The notes under the pieces: generated by a model
What the model was told of the DNA's origin: nothing
Databases searched by the model: none
Seen by the model: the letters and a program-made list of their open reading frames with translations, nothing else
Made by a program: the position numbers and the translations under genes
In this document: positions 48,057 through 56,731 of the stretch, one piece after another
Layout: every line of letters begins with the position of its first letter
Position numbering within the stretch: the stretch's first letter is position 1
Source of the DNA: DASRDU01 sp046331565
GTDB taxonomy: Bacteria; Acidobacteriota; Blastocatellia; RBC074
Reading direction: 5' to 3'
Assembly: GCA_046331565.1 (NCBI GenBank)
Contig: JAXLQP010000002.1
Coordinates: 868,001 to 932,000 of the forward strand
DNA length: 64,000 nt

Positions 48057-51000
48057 ATGCTTTCATTCAACAGCGAACACACGACTGATCATCTTTCCGG
48101 CCTCAACGCACAGCAGCGCGAGGCTGCCGCCGTCACTGACGGCCCGGTGCTGATTCTGGCCGGAGCCGGATCGGGCAAGACCCGCGTCATCACTTATCGC
48201 ATCGCACATCTGATCGAAAGCGTCGGCGTGCGCCCTGAAAACATTCTCGCCGTGACCTTCACCAACAAGGCGGCAGGCGAGATGAAGGAGCGCATCAACA
48301 AACTGCTCGCCGGTTATTACGCCAGCGGCAATCGTTCCGGCGCGCCGCTGCTTTCGACCTTTCATTCGCTCTGCGTGCGCATTCTGCGGCGTGATATTGA
48401 AAAGCTCGAAAAGGGCTACACGCGCTCATTCACGATCTATGACACCGACGATCAGCAGAAGCTGATTAAGGGCATTCTCAAGGACATGGGAGTTGGCGAC
48501 GACAAGCAGATCAGCGTGCGCTCAGTACAGTCCGCCATCAGCGCCGCCAAAAATCGCGGCGAAGACCCGCAGCTTTACGCCGCCAAATCTGAATACGGCG
48601 ATGAACGCCGCGAACTGATCGCCCGCGTCTTCAAGGCTTATGAACAGCGCCTGCAATCATCGAATGCGCTTGATTTTGATGACCTGCTGATTCGCACCGT
48701 GCAACTGCTCAGACATTCAGCGGAAACGCGCGAGTATTATCACCAGCGTTTTCGCCACGTCATGGTTGATGAATTTCAGGACACCAACGGCATTCAGTAC
48801 GCGCTCGTGCGCCTGATTGTCGAAGGCAGCTATGCCGGACGCTCGGCGCAGCGCGGCGAACAACTGCCCGCAGACTTCTGGCAGAACCGCAGCCTGTGCG
48901 TGGTGGGCGATGTAGATCAATGTATCCCGGCTGGTTCCCTGGTGCGAACCCCCGAAGGGTATTGTCAAATCGAAGAACTCCGTAAGGGAAGCAGGGTAAT
49001 CGCCGCCAGCGGGCACAGCCGGACACTCACTTCATCAGTCGAGAAGGTGCGAAAAAAACTCTATTCCGGGCCGGTCATTGAGATTCGCACCGCACACGGC
49101 AGAAGGCTGAAAGTTACGCCTGGTCATATTTTGTTCGGGAGATTGCGTCCGTTGCCGGGCAAATATCTTGTCTATCTGATGTATCGCAAGGACAAAGGTT
49201 ACCGCATCGGAATCACGACCTCAGCCAGAGAGGTCATCAATGGTAAAAAAAGAAAACTGCCTGAACTGGGATTACTGGTCAGAAGCGCACAGGAAGTTGC
49301 CGATAAAATGTGGGTTCTCAGGGTCTGCGACTCAAGATCCGAAGCTTCGCTGTACGAGGCCTTGTTTGCCGCAAGATATGGTCTGCCGACTATTATCTTT
49401 CATAATCGTCAGCGAAAAATGAATATTACTCAGGAACAGATTGACCATCTCTATCAGGAAATTGACACTCGTGCACGAGTTCAGCAGCTTTTTGAGGACT
49501 TCAACCTCTTTGAGGCATACCCGCATGTAACTCCCAAGAGCCGCTTTGAATCGGAACGCTTTTACATCAACCTGACAATGTTCGGAGACGGTCGCGTGTC
49601 CACCACCTGTCCCTGGGGCGGACACCGGATTCAGTTCGCAACAACAGAGATGTCACTGCGCCCTTTGTTTGAGACAGCAGGTTTCCTGGGCCGACCTGGG
49701 AAAAAACGTACCTGGCGACACGAATCAGCAAGAGTGCGATTTGCTGAGGCCTGTTCAGTGGTTGAAAGTATGAAAAGCCTCGACTCACGAATTGCTGTCA
49801 AAAGAAACGCCTTGCTCGTAGAAGGCGCGCGTGCCTTTGCTGAAATGCCAGCCAGTCATTTTCATGCCGGGATGGAAGTCGCCGTTTATGATCGTGGACA
49901 GATTACTGAGGATGTGGTAACTGAGGTAAATACCTCAGAATATCAGGGTCATGTTTATGACCTGGATATTGCCAATGTTCACAATTTCCTCTGCGAGGAT
50001 TTTGTTTGTCACAACTCCATCTATTCATTTCGAGGTTCTGACTTCAACATCATTCTTGGCTTCCAGAATGACTACGCGAGTGCGAAAGTCGTCAAGCTCG
50101 AAGAGAATTATCGTTCGACGAAACGCATTCTCGAAGCAGCCAACAAGGTCATCGCCAACAACACCGAGCGCATTGACAAGACGCTTTATTCAGGCGGCGC
50201 TGAAGGCGAACGCATCCGGTACGCCCAGGTCTTTGACGGCGATGCCGAAGCGCGTTTCGTCGTGCAGAAGATTGAAGACCACCTGCGCCGTGAACCCGAT
50301 TTGCGCGCCGCCGTGCTGTATCGCACCAACGCGCAGTCGCGCCAGTTTGAAGAGGCCTGCCGTCGCGCCGGATTGAGTTACAACCTGGTCGGCGGCTTCA
50401 GCTTTTATGAGCGCGCCGAAGTCAAAGACATCATCGCGTATCTGAAAGTGGCGCTGAACACGCACGATGACATTGCGCTGCTGCGCGTTATCAATTCGCC
50501 CGCGCGCGGCATCGGCAAATCAACGCTCGATGATCTGGAACGCCGCGCCAGGGATTTCGGCGTTTCGTACTGGGAAACGATCAGCATCGTCATTGATCAG
50601 AACCTGCTGCCTGCGCGCACGGTCAATGCGCTGAAATCGTTCCGCGAAATCATCACGCGCCTCAGTCAGCGCGCCACGAGCGAGGGCGAAAAACTTTCTG
50701 ACATCGTCAAGGCCGCCGTCATTGACACCGGCTACGAACGCGCGCTGAAGGCCGAAAACACTGAGGAAGCCGAGGCCCGCCTGCTCAACCTCGAAGAACT
50801 GGTCAACGCCGCTGCCGAAGCCGAAGAGCAGGAAGAAAACCTGCGCGATTTCATTGATCACGCCGCGCTCGTCGCTGACACCGATCAGATTGACGCCGCC
50901 GCGCAGGTCACGCTGATGACGATGCACGCGGCCAAAGGACTGGAATTTCCGCTGGTGTTCATTGTCGGTCTGGAAGAAGGCATCTTCCCTCATTCAAGAT

Positions 51001-51704
51001 CGCGCGAAAACCAGAGCGAACTCGAAGAGGAACGCCGTCTGCTGTACGTCGCCATCACGCGCGCCGAAAAATTTCTGTACATCACACACGCCATTCGCCG
51101 CCGCGTTTATGGCGAAGAGACACCCGCCGAACCATCGCGCTTTCTGATGGAGTTTCCGCTGGAACTGATCGAAGACATTTCATCAGGCCCGAGCTGGCTG
51201 CGTTTTGCCAACAAAACCTCAACGCAGGAGAACCGCCACGCCCTGCGCGTGCTGACCAGCGATTCAGATTACCAGGTTGAATACGACGATGAATACCGCC
51301 GCTACAGTTCAGGCAGTTCACGTTCCGGTTCAGCTTACGGATCAAAATTCAAATCAGGCTCGTCCTCGTCAGCTTACGTGCCGCCCTCGCCACCGAAGCG
51401 CACCAGTAATTACGGCGGGAAGAGTTACAACAATACTGACAGCGTGCGCGAATTCTTTGCCCGGCAGGGAAAGCAGGTTGATGACCGCCCGGCAGGCGAA
51501 AGCAGCGGCCCGAAACCCGTCAGCCACAGTAAAACCAGCACCTCAGGCTTTCGCGCCAATATGCGCGTGCGCCACGCAAAGTATGGCCAGGGCCTGATTA
51601 TCAGAGTCGAAGGCGACGGCGAAGACGCCAAACTGACCGTCAATTTTCCGGGTTACGGCACGAAGAAACTGATTGCAAAATATGCGGGGCTGGAAAAGCT
51701 GTAG
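48057..51704 (+). CDS. pcrA: UvrD/PcrA-type DNA helicase interrupted by an intein
   Basis: SF1A 3'-5' DNA helicase for repair and replication restart. The precursor has 1215 residues; after removal of the 365-residue intein about 850 remain, near the family size. Motif I GAGSGKT near 37-43, motif Ia AVTFTNKAAGEMKERI, motif II VDEFQDTNGIQY, motif III GDVDQ-S-IYSFRG split by the intein after Gln288, motif IV LEENYRSTKRIL, motif V VTLMTMHAAKGLEFPLVFIVGLEEG, motif VI EEERRLLYVAITRAEKFLYITHA. A Ser/Gly-rich linker and a C-terminal tudor-like tail (MRVRHAKYGQGLIIRVEGDG) follow, as in PcrA. Confidence 0.95.
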   Translation: MLSFNSEHTTDHLSGLNAQQREAAAVTDGPVLILAGAGSGKTRVITYRIAHLIESVGVRPENILAVTFTNKAAGEMKERINKLLAGYYASGNRSGAPLLSTFHSLCVRILRRDIEKLEKGYTRSFTIYDTDDQQKLIKGILKDMGVGDDKQISVRSVQSAISAAKNRGEDPQLYAAKSEYGDERRELIARVFKAYEQRLQSSNALDFDDLLIRTVQLLRHSAETREYYHQRFRHVMVDEFQDTNGIQYALVRLIVEGSYAGRSAQRGEQLPADFWQNRSLCVVGDVDQCIPAGSLVRTPEGYCQIEELRKGSRVIAASGHSRTLTSSVEKVRKKLYSGPVIEIRTAHGRRLKVTPGHILFGRLRPLPGKYLVYLMYRKDKGYRIGITTSAREVINGKKRKLPELGLLVRSAQEVADKMWVLRVCDSRSEASLYEALFAARYGLPTIIFHNRQRKMNITQEQIDHLYQEIDTRARVQQLFEDFNLFEAYPHVTPKSRFESERFYINLTMFGDGRVSTTCPWGGHRIQFATTEMSLRPLFETAGFLGRPGKKRTWRHESARVRFAEACSVVESMKSLDSRIAVKRNALLVEGARAFAEMPASHFHAGMEVAVYDRGQITEDVVTEVNTSEYQGHVYDLDIANVHNFLCEDFVCHNSIYSFRGSDFNIILGFQNDYASAKVVKLEENYRSTKRILEAANKVIANNTERIDKTLYSGGAEGERIRYAQVFDGDAEARFVVQKIEDHLRREPDLRAAVLYRTNAQSRQFEEACRRAGLSYNLVGGFSFYERAEVKDIIAYLKVALNTHDDIALLRVINSPARGIGKSTLDDLERRARDFGVSYWETISIVIDQNLLPARTVNALKSFREIITRLSQRATSEGEKLSDIVKAAVIDTGYERALKAENTEEAEARLLNLEELVNAAAEAEEQEENLRDFIDHAALVADTDQIDAAAQVTLMTMHAAKGLEFPLVFIVGLEEGIFPHSRSRENQSELEEERRLLYVAITRAEKFLYITHAIRRRVYGEETPAEPSRFLMEFPLELIEDISSGPSWLRFANKTSTQENRHALRVLTSDSDYQVEYDDEYRRYSSGSSRSGSAYGSKFKSGSSSSAYVPPSPPKRTSNYGGKSYNNTDSVREFFARQGKQVDDRPAGESSGPKPVSHSKTSTSGFRANMRVRHAKYGQGLIIRVEGDGEDAKLTVNFPGYGTKKLIAKYAGLEKL
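48921..50015 (+). mobile_element. Intein in PcrA motif III
   Basis: In-frame insertion of 365 codons from Cys289 (CIPAGSLVRTPEGY, block A) to the final His-Asn (DIANVHNFLCEDFVCHN, blocks F and G), followed by extein Ser. Block B is RRLKVTPGHILF with the conserved T-x-x-H. Removal restores GDVDQSIYSFRG exactly. The middle portion has no LAGLIDADG pair that I can see; it contains KYLVYLMYRKDKGYRIGITTS and later SEASLYEALFAARYGLP, a layout reminiscent of GIY-YIG-type nucleases. The DNA from about 49200 is richer in A/T than the helicase around it, suggesting later arrival. Confidence 0.93.
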
Positions 51705-51892
51705 TGAGCGGCTCAACGTAACTGAAAAATGTTACGATCACTCCGCACCAGGCTTACCGGTGATGATTGCCCGGGGTGAAGGAGTTGCGGAACAAAATAT
51801 CTTTTACGCTGAACGCTGGAAGAGATTTTGCGAGGCAGCGCAATGAAGCGTGAAATCCATGATGATCTGTTCACAATCACACGGCAGGGAAA

Positions 51893-52039
51893 TTGAAGAG
51901 ATTTTTCGCCGCGCTGTGGCGGCATAAACGGCTGGGGCAGTCAATTGCGGCCTCGCGCGATGGCAGGGTTGTGATCATTCCGCCTGAGGAAATTCCGGTC
52001 AGCGACAACGCTGACGAAGAAAGTACGAAAGAAGTTTGA
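51893..52039 (+). CDS. 48-residue protein translationally coupled to rimO
   Basis: TTG start at 51893 with CAGGGAAA just before it. The product begins MKRFFAALWRHKRLGQSIAA and ends acidic (DNADEESTKEV). Its TGA overlaps the rimO ATG (TGATG). No family recognised. The basic amphipathic start and acidic end suggest a real small protein; it could also be only a leader frame. The rest of 51705-51892 holds nothing recognisable. Confidence 0.5.
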   Translation: MKRFFAALWRHKRLGQSIAASRDGRVVIIPPEEIPVSDNADEESTKEV

Positions 52040-53430
52040 TGAAGTCTGAAATTTCAAAAATTGGTTTTGTCAGTCTGGGCTGTCCCAAAAATCTGGTGGA
52101 CAGCGAAGTGATGATGGGGCAGCTTCGGCAGCACGGTTACGAACTCACGACCGAACGCGAAGAGGCGGATGTGATTGTCGTCAATACGTGCGGCTTTATT
52201 GATACGGCCCGGCAGGAATCAATTGACACGATTCTGGAGATGGCTCAGCTCAAGGATCACGGCAACCTCAAGCGGCTGGTCGTGGCCGGATGCCTGGTCG
52301 AACGTTACCGGCAGGATCTGCTCAATCAGTTGCCTGAAGTTGACGCGGTGCTGGGCACCAGCGAAATCACCAGAATTGTCGCGGCGGTTGATCCGGCAGC
52401 GGTAGCGGCGCAGGATGCGGCATTTGTGGCTTCGCATACCTGGATGACGCGCGGGCTGCCGACTTATCTGTATGATGAAAACACTCCGCGCGTGCTGGCG
52501 ACGCCGAAGCATTTCGCTTACGTCAAGATTGCCGAAGGGTGCGATCACACCTGCGCTTTCTGTGCGATTCCGCAGATGCGCGGTAAATACCGTTCGCGGC
52601 GCGCCGGTTCGATTGTGCGCGAAGCCGAACAGCTTGCCGCGCAGGGCGTGAAGGAACTGGTGCTGATTTCGCAGGATTCGACGCAGTACGGGCTTGACCT
52701 GGGTTTGAAGGACGGGCTGGCCGACCTGCTGCGCTCGCTCGCGCAGGTTGACGGCCTTGAATGGATTCGCGTGATGTACACCTATCCGAATTCATTGAGC
52801 GATGCGACGCTTGAAGTGATGGCTGCGGAAGCGAAGGTGTGCAACTACCTGGATATGCCGTTGCAGCACGCGAGCGCAGCGGTGCTCAAACGCATGCGGC
52901 GCGGCGGCAACCGGCAGTTGCTCGAAAAGCTCCTGCGCCGGGCGCGGCAGTTCGTGCCGGATATCGCCTTGCGCACCACTTTCGTCGTCGGTTTTCCGGG
53001 TGAGACTGAAGAGGATTTCAATGAACTGATGCAGTTCGTCAAAGACATCGAATTTGACCGCGTCGGCGTGTTCACTTATTCAGACGAGGAAGGCACGCAC
53101 GGTTACGAACTTGATGACAAGGTTCCGGCCAGAACGATGCGCTCGCGCCGCGCAAAGCTGATGCGCGAACAGCAGCGGATTTCAAAGCGCAAAAATCGCG
53201 CGCTGATCGGCAGGCGATTCAGCGCCATGCTCGAAGGCATTTCGCAGGAAAGCGAACTGCTCCTGCAGGCGCGCCTTGAATCGCAGGCCCCGGAAGTTGA
53301 CGGGCACGTGCTGATCAACGATGTGCCTGACGGGTTTGCTGCCGGGCCGGGTGATTTCGTGATGCTCGAAATCACCGAAGCGCACGATTACGATCTCGTC
53401 GCCAGAGTTGTTGAATCAAATGCAGAATAG
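52039..53430 (+). CDS. rimO: Ribosomal protein uS12 methylthiotransferase RimO
   Basis: Radical SAM enzyme that adds a methylthio group to the conserved Asp of ribosomal protein S12. 463 residues. N-terminal UPF0004 domain with GFVSLGCPKNLVDSEVMMG and two further cluster cysteines (VNTCGF, AGCLVERY), radical SAM cysteines in CDHTCAFCAIPQMRG near 171-182, and a C-terminal TRAM domain (about 390-455). CPKNLVDSE distinguishes RimO from MiaB. ATG at 52039 overlaps the small upstream frame. Confidence 0.95.
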   Translation: MKSEISKIGFVSLGCPKNLVDSEVMMGQLRQHGYELTTEREEADVIVVNTCGFIDTARQESIDTILEMAQLKDHGNLKRLVVAGCLVERYRQDLLNQLPEVDAVLGTSEITRIVAAVDPAAVAAQDAAFVASHTWMTRGLPTYLYDENTPRVLATPKHFAYVKIAEGCDHTCAFCAIPQMRGKYRSRRAGSIVREAEQLAAQGVKELVLISQDSTQYGLDLGLKDGLADLLRSLAQVDGLEWIRVMYTYPNSLSDATLEVMAAEAKVCNYLDMPLQHASAAVLKRMRRGGNRQLLEKLLRRARQFVPDIALRTTFVVGFPGETEEDFNELMQFVKDIEFDRVGVFTYSDEEGTHGYELDDKVPARTMRSRRAKLMREQQRISKRKNRALIGRRFSAMLEGISQESELLLQARLESQAPEVDGHVLINDVPDGFAAGPGDFVMLEITEAHDYDLVARVVESNAE

Positions 53431-53511
53431 AACGCAGATGGCACGGATACGACGGATTGATGCTGATCAGAATCTGTCCTGATCCGTCGTGTCCGTTTCA
53501 TCCGCGTTCCA
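53430..53511. repeat. Intergenic inverted repeat, word 'cggat/acgga'
   Basis: Left arm about 53431-53457 (AACGCAGATGGCACGGATAC) and right arm about 53481-53509 (ATCCGTCGTGTCCGTTTCAT) are imperfect reverse complements. It begins at the rimO stop and fills the gap to the converging YCF48-like gene. Confidence 0.75.
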
Positions 53512-53530
53512 TTTCTTCATCGCTTTTCAA

Positions 53531-55390
53531 TCAGAAAATCGTCCGCAGTTCACCCGCTCCCGCTCCGGCATAGCGCAGGATTGCGCCGTCACGACCGACC
53601 GCCCAGCCTTCGCCTTCACCGCGAAAGATCACTGCCCGCAGCGGCGTCACAGTGCCGCTCATTTCGCGCTGCCACGTCGCGCCGCCGTCGCTGCTGTGAA
53701 TGATGATGCCGCTCGCGCCTGCCGCCCACACCTGATTTGCGCTGATGGCCGACACGCTCAGCAGATTGCCTGGCACGTTGCTGATCTGCACCACCCAGTT
53801 TTCGCCGCCATCAGTTGTTTTCAGAATCAGGCCATCATCGCCACTGACCCAGCCAGGCCGCGCTTTCTCATCCTTGTCATTTTTTTCAGCGGGCGCGAAG
53901 GCAATGCTGTAAAGCGATTTTCGCGTGCCGCTTTCCTGCGGCTGCCACGTCGCGCCGCCATCAGTCGTGTGCAGAATCGTGCCCGATTCACCTGCCGCCC
54001 ATCCATTTTTTGCATCGGTGAAAACAATCGCTTCCAGCCAGTAGCGCGAACCTGAAGCCTGCCGCGTCCAGCTTTCGCCGCCGTCAGTCGTGTGCAGGAT
54101 TGTGCCGCCTTCACCGGCAATCCAGCCTTCCTGCGCACTGATAAAACAGACAGCGCGAAAGCTGTAATCAGAACCGCCAGGCTTGCTTTCCCATTTTCTG
54201 CCGCCGTCAGTCGTGCGCAGAATCACGCCGCCATCACCAGCGGCCCAGCCGTTTCTGGCGTCAATGAAATCAAGGCCGCGCAGGTTTGCTGTCGTGCCTG
54301 ATGCCTGTGCGCGCCACGTTTTGCCGCCGTCATCAGTGGCGATGAGCGCGCCGTTTGCGCCTGTCGCCCAGCCGCGTTTGCCGTCAATGAAATCAACCGC
54401 GCTGAGCGATTCCTGCACGCCCTGCGTTTGCGCGCTCCACTTCTCACCGCCGTCCGTCGTGGCCAGAATCGTGCCACCTTCGCCCACCGTCCAGCCGCGC
54501 TTTTCACCGGCAAAGGTGATTGCGCTGAGCGATTGTGCGCTGCCCGAAAGCTGTGCGCTCCACGTCGCGCCGCCATCGGTCGTGTGCAGAATCACGCCGT
54601 CAGCGCCCGCAGCCCAGCCGCTTTTTTCATTCGTGAAAGTCAGGCCGAAAATATTCGTTGATGAACTGCTCTGCTGCGCGCTCCACGTGGCGCCGCCGTC
54701 GCTGCTGTGCAGAATCGTGCCCTGCCATCCGGCCACCCAGAATTTATCAGGCGCAACGGCGCACACCGCTAGCAGGTTGCGCGCTTCGCTTTGCGGCCTC
54801 GCCTGCCACGAAGCGCCGCCGTCATCAGTCACCAGCAGCGTGCCTTCGGCCCCGGCAGCGACGCCGCGCTTTTCATCACTGAATGCGACTGCATAAAGAT
54901 GCTTCTCAGTGCTGCTCGCCTGTGCCGCCCACGTCGTACCGCCATCGCGCGTCGTGATAATCGTTCCCTCAACGCCGACCGCCCAGCCGCGCCTGTCGTC
55001 AATGAAGCTGACTGCGTAAAGATGCTTTCGGCTTCCGCTCGCCTGCTCCTTCCAGCTTTCGCCGCCGTTGCCTGAAAACAGAATCGTGCCGCGCGCGCCC
55101 ACCGCCCAGACCTTTTTGCCGCGCATTGCCAGCCCGTAAAGCGGCACAGCCACGCGATTGCGCACCATCTGCCATTCATTGCCGCCATCATCAGTTCGCA
55201 GCATCGTGCCATCGCGCCCGACCGCCAGGCCGTGCCGGTCATCGCCAAAAGCGACTGCATAAAGCGGATTGCCCTGCGGGCGCGGATTAAGCCAGCGCCA
55301 CGATCCGGGCGGCGCGGCCAGTAACCAGGTTGAAAACAAAGTAAAAAGCAGAATCAGCGCGAGCGCGCTGTGACGACTGGTGAACAACAT
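53531..55390 (-). CDS. Exported YCF48-like beta-propeller protein with about 13 repeats
   Basis: 619 residues. A signal peptide or anchor covers about 1-27. The rest is a run of about 13 repeats of 42-43 residues, each with W-x-A/V-G-x-x-G-x-I-L-x-T-x-DGG-x-x-W-x-x-Q-x-S-G. This is the YCF48/BNR-like fold, here enough for two seven-bladed propellers. Plant and cyanobacterial YCF48 helps photosystem II assembly, but bacterial secreted relatives have no known role. The ATG at 55390 begins a good signal peptide; the frame extends 23 codons further upstream without one. Confidence 0.87.
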   Translation of the reverse strand: MLFTSRHSALALILLFTLFSTWLLAAPPGSWRWLNPRPQGNPLYAVAFGDDRHGLAVGRDGTMLRTDDGGNEWQMVRNRVAVPLYGLAMRGKKVWAVGARGTILFSGNGGESWKEQASGSRKHLYAVSFIDDRRGWAVGVEGTIITTRDGGTTWAAQASSTEKHLYAVAFSDEKRGVAAGAEGTLLVTDDGGASWQARPQSEARNLLAVCAVAPDKFWVAGWQGTILHSSDGGATWSAQQSSSSTNIFGLTFTNEKSGWAAGADGVILHTTDGGATWSAQLSGSAQSLSAITFAGEKRGWTVGEGGTILATTDGGEKWSAQTQGVQESLSAVDFIDGKRGWATGANGALIATDDGGKTWRAQASGTTANLRGLDFIDARNGWAAGDGGVILRTTDGGRKWESKPGGSDYSFRAVCFISAQEGWIAGEGGTILHTTDGGESWTRQASGSRYWLEAIVFTDAKNGWAAGESGTILHTTDGGATWQPQESGTRKSLYSIAFAPAEKNDKDEKARPGWVSGDDGLILKTTDGGENWVVQISNVPGNLLSVSAISANQVWAAGASGIIIHSSDGGATWQREMSGTVTPLRAVIFRGEGEGWAVGRDGAILRYAGAGAGELRTIF

Positions 55391-55728
55391 TGGCAGATGA
55401 CAGTGGGGCAGGTGTTTGATGAGAACGCTTCCGGCTGTATCCGGCAGGGCCGCTATCATAAGCGGCGGCCCCTGCGTGGCGCAAATCGAAACCCGCAGTT
55501 ACAATCACTGCTGCTGTTACAGCATTGCTTGAAAAGGATGCTCAGTAAATCGGAAGCGTAGCAGGAAAGTATTTTCCACGAAGGCACACGAAGCCGCACG
55601 AAGTGAGATAAAAAGACCGGTGCGTTGCTTCGTGAATCTTCGTGTTACTTCGTGGAAGAAATTTCTTTCTCCCGAAAGCTGTTGAAAAAGGTGGTTATTG
55701 CCAAAGACTCAAAGGATGACAAAATCAG
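55391..55728. other. Intergenic region containing a 'cacgaag' inverted repeat
   Basis: 338 bases between divergent genes. The island at about 55572-55660 has a left arm TTCCACGAAGGCACACGAAG and right arm CTTCGTGTTACTTCGTGGAA, the same word as at 46965-47042. Otherwise no gene is seen; promoters for both flanking genes should be here but none is convincing. Confidence 0.6.
55572..55660. repeat. Intergenic inverted repeat, word 'cacgaag' (second copy)
   Basis: Four CACGAAG-type words in the left arm and three complements in the right arm, with a loop near 55606-55625. It shares words, but not exact sequence, with 46965-47042. Confidence 0.8.
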
Positions 55729-56715
55729 ATGACCTCACATCCTGATCAAATAACAAAGCTCTGTCTGACGGTGCTGCTGCTTTGCGGCGTCAGCCTCGCC
55801 AATGGGCAAACGGGCGCAGAGAGAATCACCACTGCGTCAGGCGTCAGGTTGCGCACCGCGCCGCAAACCAGAGCCGATGAAGTCACGCGGCTGCCGCTCG
55901 GCGCTGTCGTGCAGGTGCAGGAACAATCGCCCGGCAAAGAAAAGATCGGACAGAGTGAGGATTTCTGGTATCGCGTCACCACCGCTGATAGCAAATCCGG
56001 CTGGATGTTTGGCAGCTTCAGCGCGCCTTTCGAACCGGCGCAGCGCGAAACGATTTATCAGCGCATAGCCGCAGAACGCCTGAAGGTCGAACAGGCGAAC
56101 TTTGCTGAACTGAGCGACCTCGTTAACTTCCTGACCCGCGCCGCCACTGAAACCACCACGCCCGCCGTCACTGCTGAACTCGAACTCTCGCGCCTGCTCG
56201 CGCTGGGCCGTTCGCTGCTGAACCTGTCGCAGACGAACGCCGAAGCGCAGGCACAGCATCCCTGGGTGAAGGCTCACGAAAAAGAGATCATTTACAGCGA
56301 ACCCGGCGGACTGTGGCTGGTGCGTTCAGAGATGTTCCGGGATTTGCAGAAGAAGTATCGCGCCCTGCCCATCGCTGATCGCATCGCGTGGGAAGCCGTC
56401 AAAAACGGCCTGCCCGGCGAATGCGAAGGCTATCTGCCGTGCAGCTTCGAGCGCCTGCTGCTCGGCGAAGGAAAGTATCTGGAACTTTATCCACAGGGCG
56501 CGCACGCTGCCGAAGCGATTGGCAACATTGATGAGATGCTCAAATTCATCATCGAAGATTCGCAGCAGCAGAAGATTTCAGAAGTCCCCAGAGAAGACCG
56601 CCCGCAATTCCGCAAACAGATCGCACAGTTCCGCGCTCTGATTCTGAAAACCGGCAGCCCGAACAAAGCTGCCATTCTGAAGCGACTCGATCAGGTCGCC
56701 AGACTCTTTCCCTGA
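55729..56715 (+). CDS. Exported SH3b-domain protein
   Basis: 328 residues. Signal peptide at about 1-27, then a bacterial SH3 domain at about 33-100 (GVRLRTAPQTRADEVTRLPLGAVVQVQEQS, DFWYRVTTADSKSGWMFGSF). The rest (about 110-328) is helical and of unknown family, with a conserved-looking LPGECEGYLPCSFERLLLGEGKYLELYP in which two cysteines may pair. It probably binds envelope material. The methyltransferase gene follows 16 bases after its stop. Confidence 0.78.
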   Translation: MTSHPDQITKLCLTVLLLCGVSLANGQTGAERITTASGVRLRTAPQTRADEVTRLPLGAVVQVQEQSPGKEKIGQSEDFWYRVTTADSKSGWMFGSFSAPFEPAQRETIYQRIAAERLKVEQANFAELSDLVNFLTRAATETTTPAVTAELELSRLLALGRSLLNLSQTNAEAQAQHPWVKAHEKEIIYSEPGGLWLVRSEMFRDLQKKYRALPIADRIAWEAVKNGLPGECEGYLPCSFERLLLGEGKYLELYPQGAHAAEAIGNIDEMLKFIIEDSQQQKISEVPREDRPQFRKQIAQFRALILKTGSPNKAAILKRLDQVARLFP

Positions 56716-56731
56716 AAGAAAATAACCAGCA

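Noticed and set aside
53531..55390. Photosystem II assembly role for the YCF48-like protein
   Set aside because: No photosynthesis gene is in the window and secreted YCF48-like proteins are common in non-photosynthetic bacteria.
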